Shown here one piece after another: positions 1 through 7,615 of a stretch of DNA of 64,000 bases (its first letter is position 1; each line of letters begins with the position of its first letter). Source of the DNA: Pseudocoprococcus catus (GTDB lineage: Bacteria; Bacillota; Clostridia; Lachnospirales; Lachnospiraceae); contig NZ_LR698973.1 in assembly GCF_902381825.1 (NCBI RefSeq), forward strand, positions 722,353 through 786,352, read 5' to 3'. Below the pieces are notes generated by a model. The model saw only the letters and a program-made list of their open reading frames with translations, did not search any database and was not told where the DNA came from. The position numbers and the translations under genes were made by a program.

Positions 1-1
1 G

Positions 2-484
2 CATCCGGGCAAGCATCAGGCAGAACGTCTGCGGGAAGTAACAGAAGCCCTGTGGGATGCACAGACTTTTTATGAGAAGATGGGGGCTCTGATGTTTGGT
101 CAGGCTTTTGTTTATGGCAGCAGAGAAGGTATTGTCCGTCCTTTTACTGTTTATGAGGAAGGTTTCAGAGAAACACCGGAAGAGTTTGCTACAGCTTACA
201 GTATAAGCGGAACACTATTGCACTGCTATGATCTTTTGAATGATTTTATGCCGGGCGAAGAGGAGCAGATTGTAGAGGCGGCTGAGATCAGCAATGAAAT
301 GTACAGATTGGTGATCATCAGTGATTATGCACCGGAAGGTAACAATCAGGCGCTGGAGATACTGACCCGAAGTTTTAATGAACTGAAGCATAAATGCGAT
401 TTTAAGGTCTGCTATGTGAATACAGAGGATGCACATCGGGTGGGAAATCTGGGTAAGATGATCGATGTCTGTGGATTGGAATAA
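2..484 (+). CDS. Unrecognised protein, C-terminal part (runs in from left edge)
   Basis: An open frame enters from the left edge in phase 2 and continues without a stop to 484, so the gene starts outside the window; an ATG at 80 is internal. The visible part is about 160 residues, acidic and mostly helical by composition, with no membrane segment and no motif I recognise. It stops 67 bases before the chosen start of the CapA-like gene and is probably co-transcribed with it. No function is assigned. Confidence 0.6.
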   Translation, partial: HPGKHQAERLREVTEALWDAQTFYEKMGALMFGQAFVYGSREGIVRPFTVYEEGFRETPEEFATAYSISGTLLHCYDLLNDFMPGEEEQIVEAAEISNEMYRLVIISDYAPEGNNQALEILTRSFNELKHKCDFKVCYVNTEDAHRVGNLGKMIDVCGLE

Positions 485-551
485 GCAGGTAGGAGTGTTA
501 TTGACGGACTGTTTTGGCCTGATAGTAGATGAAGAGAATAGGCAGAGGTAT

Positions 552-1721
552 ATGAAATTGAAAAAGAATACAACAATCGCCTTTACCGGCGATATCGGTT
601 TTGATAAATATATGGAGAAGAAATGGGAGGACGAAGCCCTTCTGGCTCCGGAGATTACAGAATTTCTGACCAGTGCAGATCATGTGGTGGCTAACGTGGA
701 AGGCCCCTTAGTGGACAATACGGCGACACTGACACAGGCAGCTGAGATGCGTCTGATGCATACAATCCATCCTGATGCAGAAAAGGTTTTGAGAGATATT
801 CACGCAGATATCTGGAATCTCTGCAACAATCACATTATGGATGCCGGACAGGACGGGTTGGCCCTGACACTTCAGGAAGCAAAGAAATTTGGTGCAAAGA
901 CCATTGGTGTCGGCATGAATATGACAGAAGCGGCCAGACCATTGATACTGGATGAAGCCGGAGGTATCGGCCTTTTTGCCGTGGGCTATCAGCGCGGCTG
1001 TAAACCTGCCGGAGAAGACAAGGGCGGCTGCCTTAGTTGGAGCGAGATGGAAATCATTCGCAGCATCATTCAGGAGATCAAGACAAAATGCCGCTGGTGT
1101 GTGGTTGTAGCCCATGGCGGTGAGGAATTTACAGCAATTCCGTCTCCGTATACAAGAGAGCGTTATCATGCGTATCTGGAGATGGGGGCAGATCTGGTTG
1201 TCTGCCATCATCCGCATGTGCCGATGAACTATGAGACCGTCGGGGATAAGATGATTTTTTATTCTTTAGGTAATTTTATCTTTGATACAGATTATCAGCG
1301 GGCACAGTTTAATACGGAAAAGGGCATTTTGCTGAAACTGCATTTTACAGAGGACAGCTATTCATTTGAGGCCTTTGGCTTGAAGATCAACCGGGAAAAT
1401 GAGCATATAGAGTCTGCTCCGCTTCCGAGAATTTTTGCAGATATTCAGGAGAATGACTACAATAAGTTGGAACCATTGGCGGCGAAGATGTTTCTGGCGG
1501 CAACAAAGCGGCAGCAGCTTTTCCTTTATCCGGATAAGTTCAAGGATGCCACGGAAGAACAGTGGAAAGCACATTTCTATGAAGAGAAGCGCAGCGGCCG
1601 TGTGCCGGGTGAGGCTCTGGATTTCCAGATTATCTATCCGATTGCCCAGGAAGAAGCAAAGGGTGCCTGGAAAACCTGCAAATTGGAATATGTGAAAGCC
1701 TATATTCTGGAACAGATGTAG
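552..1721 (+). CDS. CapA-family (PGA_cap) metallophosphoesterase-like protein
   Basis: About 389 residues matching the bacterial capsule-synthesis CapA fold, a calcineurin-like metal-binding domain. Visible blocks are FTGDIGF near the N-terminus, ANVEGPL, NLCNNHIMDAGQDGL, VVVAHGGEEF and VVCHHPHVP, in the usual family order; the Asp, Asn and His residues are the likely metal ligands. No signal peptide or N-terminal membrane anchor is seen, unlike Bacillus CapA, so a cytoplasmic role is likely and poly-gamma-glutamate synthesis should not be assumed. The start at 552 puts the first beta strand right after the initiator. An in-frame ATG at 465, overlapping the upstream gene, is an alternative. 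Confidence 0.75.
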   Translation: MKLKKNTTIAFTGDIGFDKYMEKKWEDEALLAPEITEFLTSADHVVANVEGPLVDNTATLTQAAEMRLMHTIHPDAEKVLRDIHADIWNLCNNHIMDAGQDGLALTLQEAKKFGAKTIGVGMNMTEAARPLILDEAGGIGLFAVGYQRGCKPAGEDKGGCLSWSEMEIIRSIIQEIKTKCRWCVVVAHGGEEFTAIPSPYTRERYHAYLEMGADLVVCHHPHVPMNYETVGDKMIFYSLGNFIFDTDYQRAQFNTEKGILLKLHFTEDSYSFEAFGLKINRENEHIESAPLPRIFADIQENDYNKLEPLAAKMFLAATKRQQLFLYPDKFKDATEEQWKAHFYEEKRSGRVPGEALDFQIIYPIAQEEAKGAWKTCKLEYVKAYILEQM

Positions 1722-1780
1722 CAAATACATCCGGTTCCGGACGATGGTAAAATATTGTGGAAATAATAAAAAAATAACTG

Positions 1781-1808
1781 TTGCCATTTTCAAAATAAAT
1801 GATATAAT
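1781..1808 (+). promoter_or_regulatory. Promoter of tRNA-Thr
   Basis: TTGCCA (1781-1786) and a perfect TATAAT (1803-1808) are separated by 16 bases. The expected transcription start lies only a few bases before the mature tRNA 5' end at 1820. Confidence 0.7.
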
Positions 1809-1819
1809 GGAACAGGTAG

Positions 1820-1892
1820 GCTAACATGGCTCAGTCGGTAGAGCGACGCACTCGTAATGCGTAGGTCGCGGGTTCGATTCCCGCTGTTAGCT
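1820..1892 (+). tRNA. tRNA-Thr (anticodon CGT)
   Basis: A full cloverleaf can be folded by hand: acceptor stem GCTAACA/TGTTAGC, D arm GCTC/GAGC, anticodon stem ACGCA/TGCGT with loop CTCGTAA (anticodon CGT, threonine), and T arm GCGGG/CCCGC with TTCGATT. CCA is not encoded. The gene stands alone with its own promoter and terminator. The sequence just downstream has features of an old integration site. Confidence 0.95.
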
Positions 1893-1895
1893 TCA

Positions 1896-1936
1896 AGCCG
1901 GAAACTCTGGAGAATTGAGGGTTTCCGGCTTTTTTT
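1896..1936 (+). terminator. Intrinsic terminator after tRNA-Thr
   Basis: Ten-base perfect stem AGCCGGAAAC/GTTTCCGGCT followed by a run of seven T. It begins four bases after the tRNA 3' end. Confidence 0.9.
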
Positions 1937-2186
1937 GCGTTTTGAAAAATGTGTAAAAAAGGGGCTTTTTTGAGGTTTGTCTACTATTTGTCTACTACGC
2001 GTGAAAAAGTTAAGGTTACTTATTGTAGCTGGAATACAAACTGCATGGAGAGAATCTTACAAAGTAAGATAAAAATACCTTTTGATAGTCATATGAGGCA
2101 GTGACCATCAGAAGGTATTTTTGTCTGCATATGTTTTTAGAAGAGAAATATAATTTTATAATAAAGGTTGTATTTTTTTTGACTTC
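1937..2186. other. Gene-free stretch behind tRNA-Thr; possible old attachment site
   Basis: No open frame of note. It holds a tandem 11-base repeat (TAGTAGACAAA twice on the minus strand, about 1977-2000), which resembles the VDK-rich 3' end of some tyrosine integrase genes that abut tRNA attachment sites, although no in-frame integrase remnant could be read through it. A second terminator follows at 2071-2122. Confidence 0.4.
2071..2122. terminator. Terminator-like hairpin
   Basis: AAAAATACCTT (2071-2081) and AAGGTATTTTT (2112-2122) are exact inverted repeats with T-rich sequence after the stem on both strands, so it could act in either direction. No intact gene precedes it, which suggests a gene was lost from this spot. 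Confidence 0.7.
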
Positions 2187-2273
2187 AAAATATAATAATA
2201 ATGTGATTACTGTACACTAAAATATTAATAATAATGTGATTGTAATACACTAAAACAATAATAATTATGTGAG
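2187..2273 (+). repeat. Three short tandem repeats upstream of the ATPase gene
   Basis: Units at 2187-2218, 2219-2251 and 2252-2273 (last one shortened and diverged) share the core AATAATAATGTGATT and, in the first two, a TACACTAAAA tail, with a period of about 32-33 bases. A TTGACT lies just before the first unit and each unit holds TATAAT-like sequence. The array is directly in front of the ribosome site of the next gene, so it may be a repeated operator or promoter. Confidence 0.55.
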
Positions 2274-2283
2274 AGGTGAGCGC

Positions 2284-3627
2284 ATGGAACGGTTTATTTT
2301 AAAAGAATTACTGGAGTGGAAGAACTCTCCCTATCGTAAACCTTTGATTCTGAAAGGTGTAAGACAGGTGGGAAAGACATGGATTCTGAAGGAGTTTGGA
2401 AGATGCTATTATGAGAATACGGCATATTTTAACTTTGATGAAAATGAAGAATATAAACAGTTCTTTGAGACGACTAAGGATGTTAGCCGTATCTTACAGA
2501 ATTTGATGCTGGCAAGTGGTCAGAAGATCGTGCCAGAAAAGACACTTATTATCTTTGATGAGGTGCAGGACTGTCCGAAGGTTATTAATTCTATGAAATA
2601 TTTCTGTGAGAATGCTCCGCAGTATCACATTGCCTGTGCAGGTTCACTTTTAGGCATTGCTTTGGCAAAGCCTTCATCTTTTCCTGTTGGCAAAGTTAAC
2701 TTTATGCAAATTAATCCTATGACTTTTTCGGAGTTTTTAATTGCTAATGGTGACGAAAACCTTGCTGTATATCTGGAAAGTGTAGATGCCATTGAGCCGA
2801 TTCCTGATGCATTCTTTAATCCTTTGTATGAGAAATTAAAGATGTATTACATTACAGGCGGTATGCCAGAATCTGTTCTGATGTGGACGGAAGCACGAGA
2901 TGTATCTGCTATGCAGGAAGCTTTGTCAAATATCATTAGTGCCTATGAGCGTGATTTCGCAAAGCACCCGGATATCAAGGAATTTCCAAAAATCTCTATG
3001 ATTTGGAAGTCTATTCCTTCGCAGTTGGCACGAGAGAATAAGAAATTTCTTTACAAAGTTGTCAAAGAAGGGGCAAGGGCTCGTGAATATGAGGATGCAT
3101 TACAGTGGTTGGTTGATGCTCGGCTTGTTCATAAAATTTACCGTAGTTCTGCTCCTGGTCTTCCTGTGGCAGCTTACGATGATCTGTCAGCCTTTAAGAT
3201 TTATCTTGTAGATGTTGGTCTGCTTCGGCGTCTGGCAAAGTTAGCGCCTACAGCTTTTGGTGACGGAAATCGTTTGTTCACGGAGTTCAAAGGGGCATTA
3301 ACGGAGAATTTTGTACTTCAAACTTTAATTACACAATTTGAAGTGACGCCGCGTTATTGGTCACAGAGTAATCCTCCTTATGAAGTGGATTTCCTGATTC
3401 AGCGAGAAAATGATATTTTTCCTGTTGAGGTTAAATCTGAAGCTAATATATCCAGCAAGAGTCTGAAGAAATTTAAGGAGATTTTCCCGGATAAAGTAAA
3501 GCTTCGTGTGCGTTTTTCTCTGGATAATCTAAAATTGGATGATGATATGCTGAATATTCCGTTGTTCATGGCAGATCAGACAGATCGATTAATTGGACTT
3601 GCTTTAGAGCAGAAAGTTGCCAATTAA
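2284..3627 (+). CDS. AAA-family ATPase with C-terminal DUF4143
   Basis: A 447-residue protein of the AAA_14/DUF4143 family, common in accessory regions of gut bacteria and archaea and of unknown cellular role. The Walker A motif GVRQVGKT lies near residue 30, Walker B LIIFDEVQD near 105, and a sensor-like AGSLLG near 130. The C-terminal half has the ENFV...YWSQSNPPYEVDFLI...VEVKSE pattern typical of DUF4143, which resembles a PD-(D/E)XK nuclease core (E, D, ExK). The ATG at 2284 follows GAGGTGAG; an in-frame GTG at 2269 is less likely. It stands alone between repeats and a terminator, consistent with a cargo gene behind the tRNA. Confidence 0.88.
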   Translation: MERFILKELLEWKNSPYRKPLILKGVRQVGKTWILKEFGRCYYENTAYFNFDENEEYKQFFETTKDVSRILQNLMLASGQKIVPEKTLIIFDEVQDCPKVINSMKYFCENAPQYHIACAGSLLGIALAKPSSFPVGKVNFMQINPMTFSEFLIANGDENLAVYLESVDAIEPIPDAFFNPLYEKLKMYYITGGMPESVLMWTEARDVSAMQEALSNIISAYERDFAKHPDIKEFPKISMIWKSIPSQLARENKKFLYKVVKEGARAREYEDALQWLVDARLVHKIYRSSAPGLPVAAYDDLSAFKIYLVDVGLLRRLAKLAPTAFGDGNRLFTEFKGALTENFVLQTLITQFEVTPRYWSQSNPPYEVDFLIQRENDIFPVEVKSEANISSKSLKKFKEIFPDKVKLRVRFSLDNLKLDDDMLNIPLFMADQTDRLIGLALEQKVAN

Positions 3628-3666
3628 AACTCTGAAAATGTCACATATATAAGCAAAAAGATAAAG

Positions 3667-3716
3667 CAGCCGGAATGTATTGGACCATTCAGTTCAACGT
3701 ATTCCGGCTGTTATTG
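3667..3716. terminator. Bidirectional terminator
   Basis: CAGCCGGAAT (3667-3676) pairs exactly with ATTCCGGCTG (3701-3710), followed by TTATTGTTTT on the plus strand and preceded by A-rich sequence for the minus strand. It separates the ATPase gene from the opposing FHA remnant. Confidence 0.8.
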
Positions 3717-3722
3717 TTTTAT

Positions 3723-3938
3723 TTATGCAGAAAGTCTGAAAGAAGTCTGTTTATTCCCGATATAAAACACACTTCCGTCTGGCACTTCGATGCTGGTATT
3801 GGCAATGAGCCGTTCTCCATCCGTGTTGTAAGTGCCGTTGGCAGAGTAATCTGTGATGACAAAAGTATGTTGGGCGGCATGGTAGCAAAGACAGATGTGT
3901 TTTATGGGAATCTCGAGGAAACCACCGGACTGGTACAT
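3723..3938 (-). pseudogene. FHA-domain protein, C-terminal remnant
   Basis: The minus strand encodes the last half of a forkhead-associated domain: FVITDYSANGTY, then a loop and GSVFYIGNKQTSFRL, ending at a stop by the terminator. The NGTY signature is the phosphothreonine-recognition core that normally sits mid-domain. Sequence upstream of about 3912 no longer resembles FHA and no start codon with a ribosome site is present, so the gene has lost its 5' part. FHA domains commonly accompany Ser/Thr kinases, and a kinase remnant lies 260 bases away. Confidence 0.6.
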
Positions 3939-4163
3939 AAGACGGAATTGCCGCAGTATTTTGGGGATGATTCCATTGGAATCTATGTATCTGCTGATGA
4001 TGTGTATAGCGGGGAAATGCTCTATACAGCCAAGAATCTTTTTGAGGAGGACAGCAATACGATATGGATTGCCTCACTGGACAACCATATGTATCATGAT
4101 TTGAGCAGCAATACCATAGAAAATACAATGATACCGCAGGATTATACCGGAATTATTAGATAG
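3912..4163 (+). pseudogene. Unrecognised gene fragment
   Basis: A plus-strand frame from about 3912 to the stop at 4163 reads like genuine protein, with mixed beta-strand composition (for example DDSIGIYVSADDVYSGEM), but it has no start codon with a ribosome site and its upstream part is simply the antisense of the FHA remnant. It is probably the tail of a gene truncated at the junction near 3912. Identity unknown. Confidence 0.35.
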
Positions 4164-4193
4164 CTGTAACAACATGTTGAAAGAAATCAGGCA

Positions 4194-4406
4194 ATGCATA
4201 GACGTTTTCAAGGGGAAGAAATTCCGCGGGCATCCATCTATGCGTATGCTGAATCAGAGCATCATCCCTCATTAATTGTCCGGGAGGGTGAGCTGCAAAG
4301 AGCCTGTGAACTGGAAAGAATTGCGCGGCGTGCAATTGATGCCAATCCGAATAGCAGATTTGGGTCTGTGGAAGAAATATATGACGAGATCGTAAAGGCA
4401 GAATGA
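4194..4406 (+). pseudogene. Ser/Thr protein kinase, C-terminal remnant
   Basis: About 70 residues resemble the end of a eukaryotic-type Ser/Thr kinase domain: the segment QAMHRRFQGEEIPR matches the helix G region, and ELERIARRAIDANPNSRFGSVEEI matches the last helix, including the conserved NP..RF pattern. No ATP loop, catalytic HRD or DFG motif is present, and no ribosome site precedes it. With the nearby FHA remnant this looks like a decayed phospho-signalling module. Confidence 0.5.
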
Positions 4407-4468
4407 AAGTGACAGAGAAAATTCATGCATGGTATGTATCGGATGTTTTGTAAAATTGGCGGGTTTTA

Positions 4469-4497
4469 TTTACAAACGATTGCGGCAAAGGTATAAT
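4469..4497 (+). promoter_or_regulatory. Promoter of thiW
   Basis: TTTACA (4469-4474), 17-base spacer, perfect TATAAT (4492-4497). The predicted start, near 4504, gives a leader of about 80 bases. Confidence 0.75.
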
Positions 4498-4519
4498 ATA
4501 CAGGAAATCCGATTGTTTT

Positions 4520-4561
4520 ATAGAAATAGCTGTCGACGGATGTCAGGACAGCTATTTCTAT
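4520..4561 (+). promoter_or_regulatory. Perfect 15-bp hairpin in the thiW leader
   Basis: ATAGAAATAGCTGTC (4520-4534) pairs exactly with GACAGCTATTTCTAT (4547-4561) around a 12-base loop. It begins about 16 bases after the predicted transcription start and ends 9 bases before the Shine-Dalgarno region. No T-run follows, so it is not a standard terminator. The sequence does not show the conserved core of a TPP riboswitch. Confidence 0.6.
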
Positions 4562-4586
4562 GTGTACAAAAGAAAGGAAAAGCGTT

Positions 4587-5090
4587 ATGAATATTAAAAA
4601 ATTGACATTAACTGCCTTTTTTGTGGCCATCGCTGTTGCAGGAAGTTTATTTTCATTTCCGGTTCTGGGGTCGAGATGTTCACCGATTCAGCATCTGGTG
4701 AATGTCATGTGTGCCATTTTATTAGGCCCATGGTATGGACTGGCGGCAGCCTTTCTGGCAGCATTGATTCGTAATATTCTGGGACTTGGAACACTTCTGG
4801 CCTTTCCGGGAAGCATGTGCGGAGCTCTATTATCCGGTCTGTTGTACAAGTGGATGAAAAAGCTGCCGGCAGCTTATATCGGCGAAGTGGTCGGTACAGG
4901 TATTATCGGCGGCATGCTGTCTTATCCGATTGCCGCAGTGCTGATGGGCAATCAGACGGCAGCTTTATTCACCTTTGTTGTACCATTTCTGATCAGTACT
5001 GTTGGCGGCACGATCATGGCCATCGTGATCACGATGACAATGAAGAAAACAAAGGTGCTGGCAAAGTTTCAGCAGCAGATCAACAGCTAA
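4587..5090 (+). CDS. thiW: ThiW, substrate-binding (S) component of a thiazole-type ECF importer
   Basis: A 167-residue membrane protein of the ThiW family, the S component of energy-coupling-factor transporters thought to import thiamine precursors (hydroxyethylthiazole). Family blocks are clear: FPVLGSRCSPIQHLVNV, LLGPWYGLAAAFLAALIRN and GTLLAFPGSMCGAL. About five or six hydrophobic segments are visible. The ATG at 4587 follows AAAGGAAAAG; an ATG at 4560 sits inside the leader hairpin and is rejected. No ThiM, ThiE or EcfAT genes are in the window, so the energising module must be shared. The stop codon overlaps the opposing gene by four bases. Confidence 0.88.
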   Translation: MNIKKLTLTAFFVAIAVAGSLFSFPVLGSRCSPIQHLVNVMCAILLGPWYGLAAAFLAALIRNILGLGTLLAFPGSMCGALLSGLLYKWMKKLPAAYIGEVVGTGIIGGMLSYPIAAVLMGNQTAALFTFVVPFLISTVGGTIMAIVITMTMKKTKVLAKFQQQINS

Positions 5091-5959
5091 CCGGAAATAT
5101 TGCCGGTCACAGTTACCGTTGCTGTGCCTGGGGTCAGTGCATAGGCGCCGGTTGTCTGGTTTTGTACATATGTGGCCGCCGGTATATTGATGACACCTGC
5201 GTTGGTGGAGAAAACACCAGTTGCCTGATTGTAGCTGTAGTTTGATGGCGGCAGAACTGTTCCATTGTAGGTGACGGAGATATCCGAAAGAATCGGTGTA
5301 AATGTGTCTGTAATCTGAACCAGATCATCATCGGTGGTGGCGGTATTGCCATAATTCTGAATACCAAAAGTATAAGTGATGCGGCCGTTTTCAGCAACTT
5401 GAGCAGGACAGATGCCTTTGACGATGGACAGATTAGGCACAGTGGCTGTTGAAATTGTGTGTGTGGCTGTCAGCGGTGCAGCCAGTTGGGCGCCGGTGAC
5501 ACGGACAGTGTTTATCACGTTGTCCGCTGCAGCAAGGGGCGCATAATCATTGATATCAGCCTGGTAGATAAATGCAGCATTGCCGCCGGACGGAATAGAG
5601 ACACCGGTTATTGTGATGCCATCTGCGGCGGTGACGGTCGGTGCAGGCTGTAAAGTGCCGTTAATAAGCAGCTGCATGGAATTCGGAATGTAAGTGAGTG
5701 GGTACAGGGTGATAGTTTCCGGTGTATCCGTTGTAAAGCTGTAAGCACCGAGATTGTCAGTGACGGTCAAGTCGCTAAAGGCTGTTGTGCCGGAATTGAC
5801 AATACTGAAGATATAAGTGATACGGTCGCCGGAGGCATAAGTGTCAGAAAGTGCTGTTTTTGATGCGGCTAACACTTCCAGAATCTGACCGTAAGCGATA
5901 TTGGAATTGGCTGTGATGCCATTATAGGAAAGTTGTGCCTGATTGGAAAAAGTAGGCAT
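5087..5959 (-). CDS. DUF11 repeat protein
   Basis: 290 residues, rich in Thr, Ala, Asn and Ser with almost no Cys. Two copies of the DUF11 (TIGR01451-type) beta-sandwich are visible: SGDRITYIFSIVNSGTTAFSDLTVTDNL near residue 45 and ENGRITYTFGIQNYGNTATTDD near 200. Such domains are typical of surface or spore-associated structural proteins, but here the N-terminus (MPTFSNQAQLSYNG) has no signal peptide and the C-terminus has no LPXTG or membrane anchor. The start is set by AAAGGAG seven to ten bases upstream. It converges on thiW with overlapping stops. Role unknown; a spore-coat or exosporium component is one possibility. Confidence 0.75.
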   Translation of the reverse strand: MPTFSNQAQLSYNGITANSNIAYGQILEVLAASKTALSDTYASGDRITYIFSIVNSGTTAFSDLTVTDNLGAYSFTTDTPETITLYPLTYIPNSMQLLINGTLQPAPTVTAADGITITGVSIPSGGNAAFIYQADINDYAPLAAADNVINTVRVTGAQLAAPLTATHTISTATVPNLSIVKGICPAQVAENGRITYTFGIQNYGNTATTDDDLVQITDTFTPILSDISVTYNGTVLPPSNYSYNQATGVFSTNAGVINIPAATYVQNQTTGAYALTPGTATVTVTGNISG

Positions 5960-6084
5960 AAATAAGACTCCTTTCAAATGAGTGTACGGGGAAATCATGT
6001 TCCCTGATATATCATATGAAAAGGAGTCTTTATTGTTCTTGTCAAAGCATTATTCATATACAGCAGAAGGGCTGATACAGAGAT

Positions 6085-7443
6085 TTATTTGAGTGCATCG
6101 CCCACAATGGCGTCCTTTCTGCTGAGGATATCATCACTGAGCAGCTCTTTGGTCACTTTCTCAAAACCGATGCGATGGATGGTATCGGAGAGACGTTCAC
6201 CCTTCTGTCCCTGTTCCGCGAAGAAGAGGATTGTCTTCTCGAGAGTAGCAAGAACTTCTTCCTCTGTGGTAAAAATCTTAGGGATCCGTTTGCCCATAGC
6301 CACTTTCTTGCCCCAACGGCCACCGATGACGATGGAGTAACCGGCGATATAATCTTCGTTCACATGGAATGGACACTTATGGAGACAGCGTCCGCAGCGG
6401 TTGCATTTGTCAGGGTCAATAAATACCTTGCCGTCAACAACTTTCGGCAGACTGATCGGACAGGCGGCTTCAAGCTGACATTTCTTACAGCCCTTGCACA
6501 GTTCCGTATTCGGCTGCGGGACACGCTGACCATAAATACCAAAGTCGTTCAGAGATGGTTTGACACAGTTGTTCGGACATCCGCCAACGGCAATCTTGAA
6601 CTTGTGCGGAAGTGTTAAGCCGCGGTAACCTTTGTAGAAAAGGTGATGGATTTTCTCAGATAAAGCATATGTATCAATCAGTCCGTACTGACAGGTGGTA
6701 CCTTTACAGGAGACTACAGGACGGATTTTGGCACCTGTACCGCCGGTTTCAAGTCCTTCTTTGGCAAGATAAGCGATAAAATCAGGAATCTTGTCGTATT
6801 CGACCCCGATGACTTCCTGTGAGAGACGGGTTGTCATGGTGATCTGGCCGCTGCCGTAAAGGGCTGCAGCATCGGCGATACATTTCGCCTGGGCAGTTGT
6901 GATCCGTCCGTTGCCGGTAACGACACGGGCGTTGAATCTGTTTGTTCCTTTATTATTTAAAAAGCCAAGGCCTTTCAGTCGTTTAATCTCATCCGCACTG
7001 ACAGGTGCCTCAGACGGTGCATCGGAAGCAGGTTCACTCTGATGGGATGCAACAAATGCCTCCAGAACATCGGCTGCTTTTTCAACCGTGATGAGACAAC
7101 GACGTTCGTCTTCTTCCGGATAACGGTAGCGCTTCTTCAGTTCTTCACAGTTGTCACTGCCAAGGGCAGTCTTAAAAGTCTCAACATAGGCTGCGCAGAG
7201 TTCTTTAAATCCCTCTGTCTCATGGGCTTTATCACCACAGAACAGCAGGCTAAGGACAGACATAGCAGCAGAAAGGGCACCGCATGTATTGCCGCAGCCC
7301 ATGCCAGCACCAAATCCTGAAGCCAGCTTTAATCCACGTTCATCAAGGCCAAGATCATAGGCCTTATTGGCTGCCCGCAGGATACATTCACCGCAATTGT
7401 AATTCTGATTCATATAAAAATCATTGGCTATTTCGCGTAACAT
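6085..7443 (-). CDS. C_GCAxxG protein fused to a siroheme/4Fe-4S reductase with two ferredoxin clusters
   Basis: 452 residues with three parts. Residues 1-125 form a C_GCAxxG_C_C domain (NCGEC at 16-20, then GFGAGMGCGNTCGAL). From about 165 comes a sulfite/nitrite reductase half-repeat (NARVVTGNGRITTAQ), followed by the siroheme/4Fe-4S ligands CKGTTC and GGCPNNC. Then come two ferredoxin motifs, CKGCKKCQLEAACP and CNRCGRCLHKCP. The reductase part resembles the AsrC/Fsr-type anaerobic sulfite reductase family; the substrate is not proven. The ATG at 7443 follows AAAGGAGG. It is divergent from the flavin-type gene at 7616, with redox enzymes on both sides. Confidence 0.85.
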   Translation of the reverse strand: MLREIANDFYMNQNYNCGECILRAANKAYDLGLDERGLKLASGFGAGMGCGNTCGALSAAMSVLSLLFCGDKAHETEGFKELCAAYVETFKTALGSDNCEELKKRYRYPEEDERRCLITVEKAADVLEAFVASHQSEPASDAPSEAPVSADEIKRLKGLGFLNNKGTNRFNARVVTGNGRITTAQAKCIADAAALYGSGQITMTTRLSQEVIGVEYDKIPDFIAYLAKEGLETGGTGAKIRPVVSCKGTTCQYGLIDTYALSEKIHHLFYKGYRGLTLPHKFKIAVGGCPNNCVKPSLNDFGIYGQRVPQPNTELCKGCKKCQLEAACPISLPKVVDGKVFIDPDKCNRCGRCLHKCPFHVNEDYIAGYSIVIGGRWGKKVAMGKRIPKIFTTEEEVLATLEKTILFFAEQGQKGERLSDTIHRIGFEKVTKELLSDDILSRKDAIVGDALK

Positions 7444-7615
7444 AAAGTTCCTCCTTTGTATACCACATAATTTTATTATACTATAGACTTTTTTGAATGT
7501 CTCTAATTGTTTTGCAATTAACAAGGCTTCGTGGTACTATTATTTTTATAAGCAGTGATAAATTGAATTTATAAAATAACTAAAAGAATTGATAGGAATC
7601 CGGGAGGGCGATGAA

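Noticed and set aside
708..1217. A 169-codon minus-strand frame
   Set aside because: Antisense of the CapA-like gene; no ribosome site or domain.
4504..4586. TPP riboswitch before thiW
   Set aside because: The leader is only about 80 bases and lacks the conserved CUGAGA-type core.
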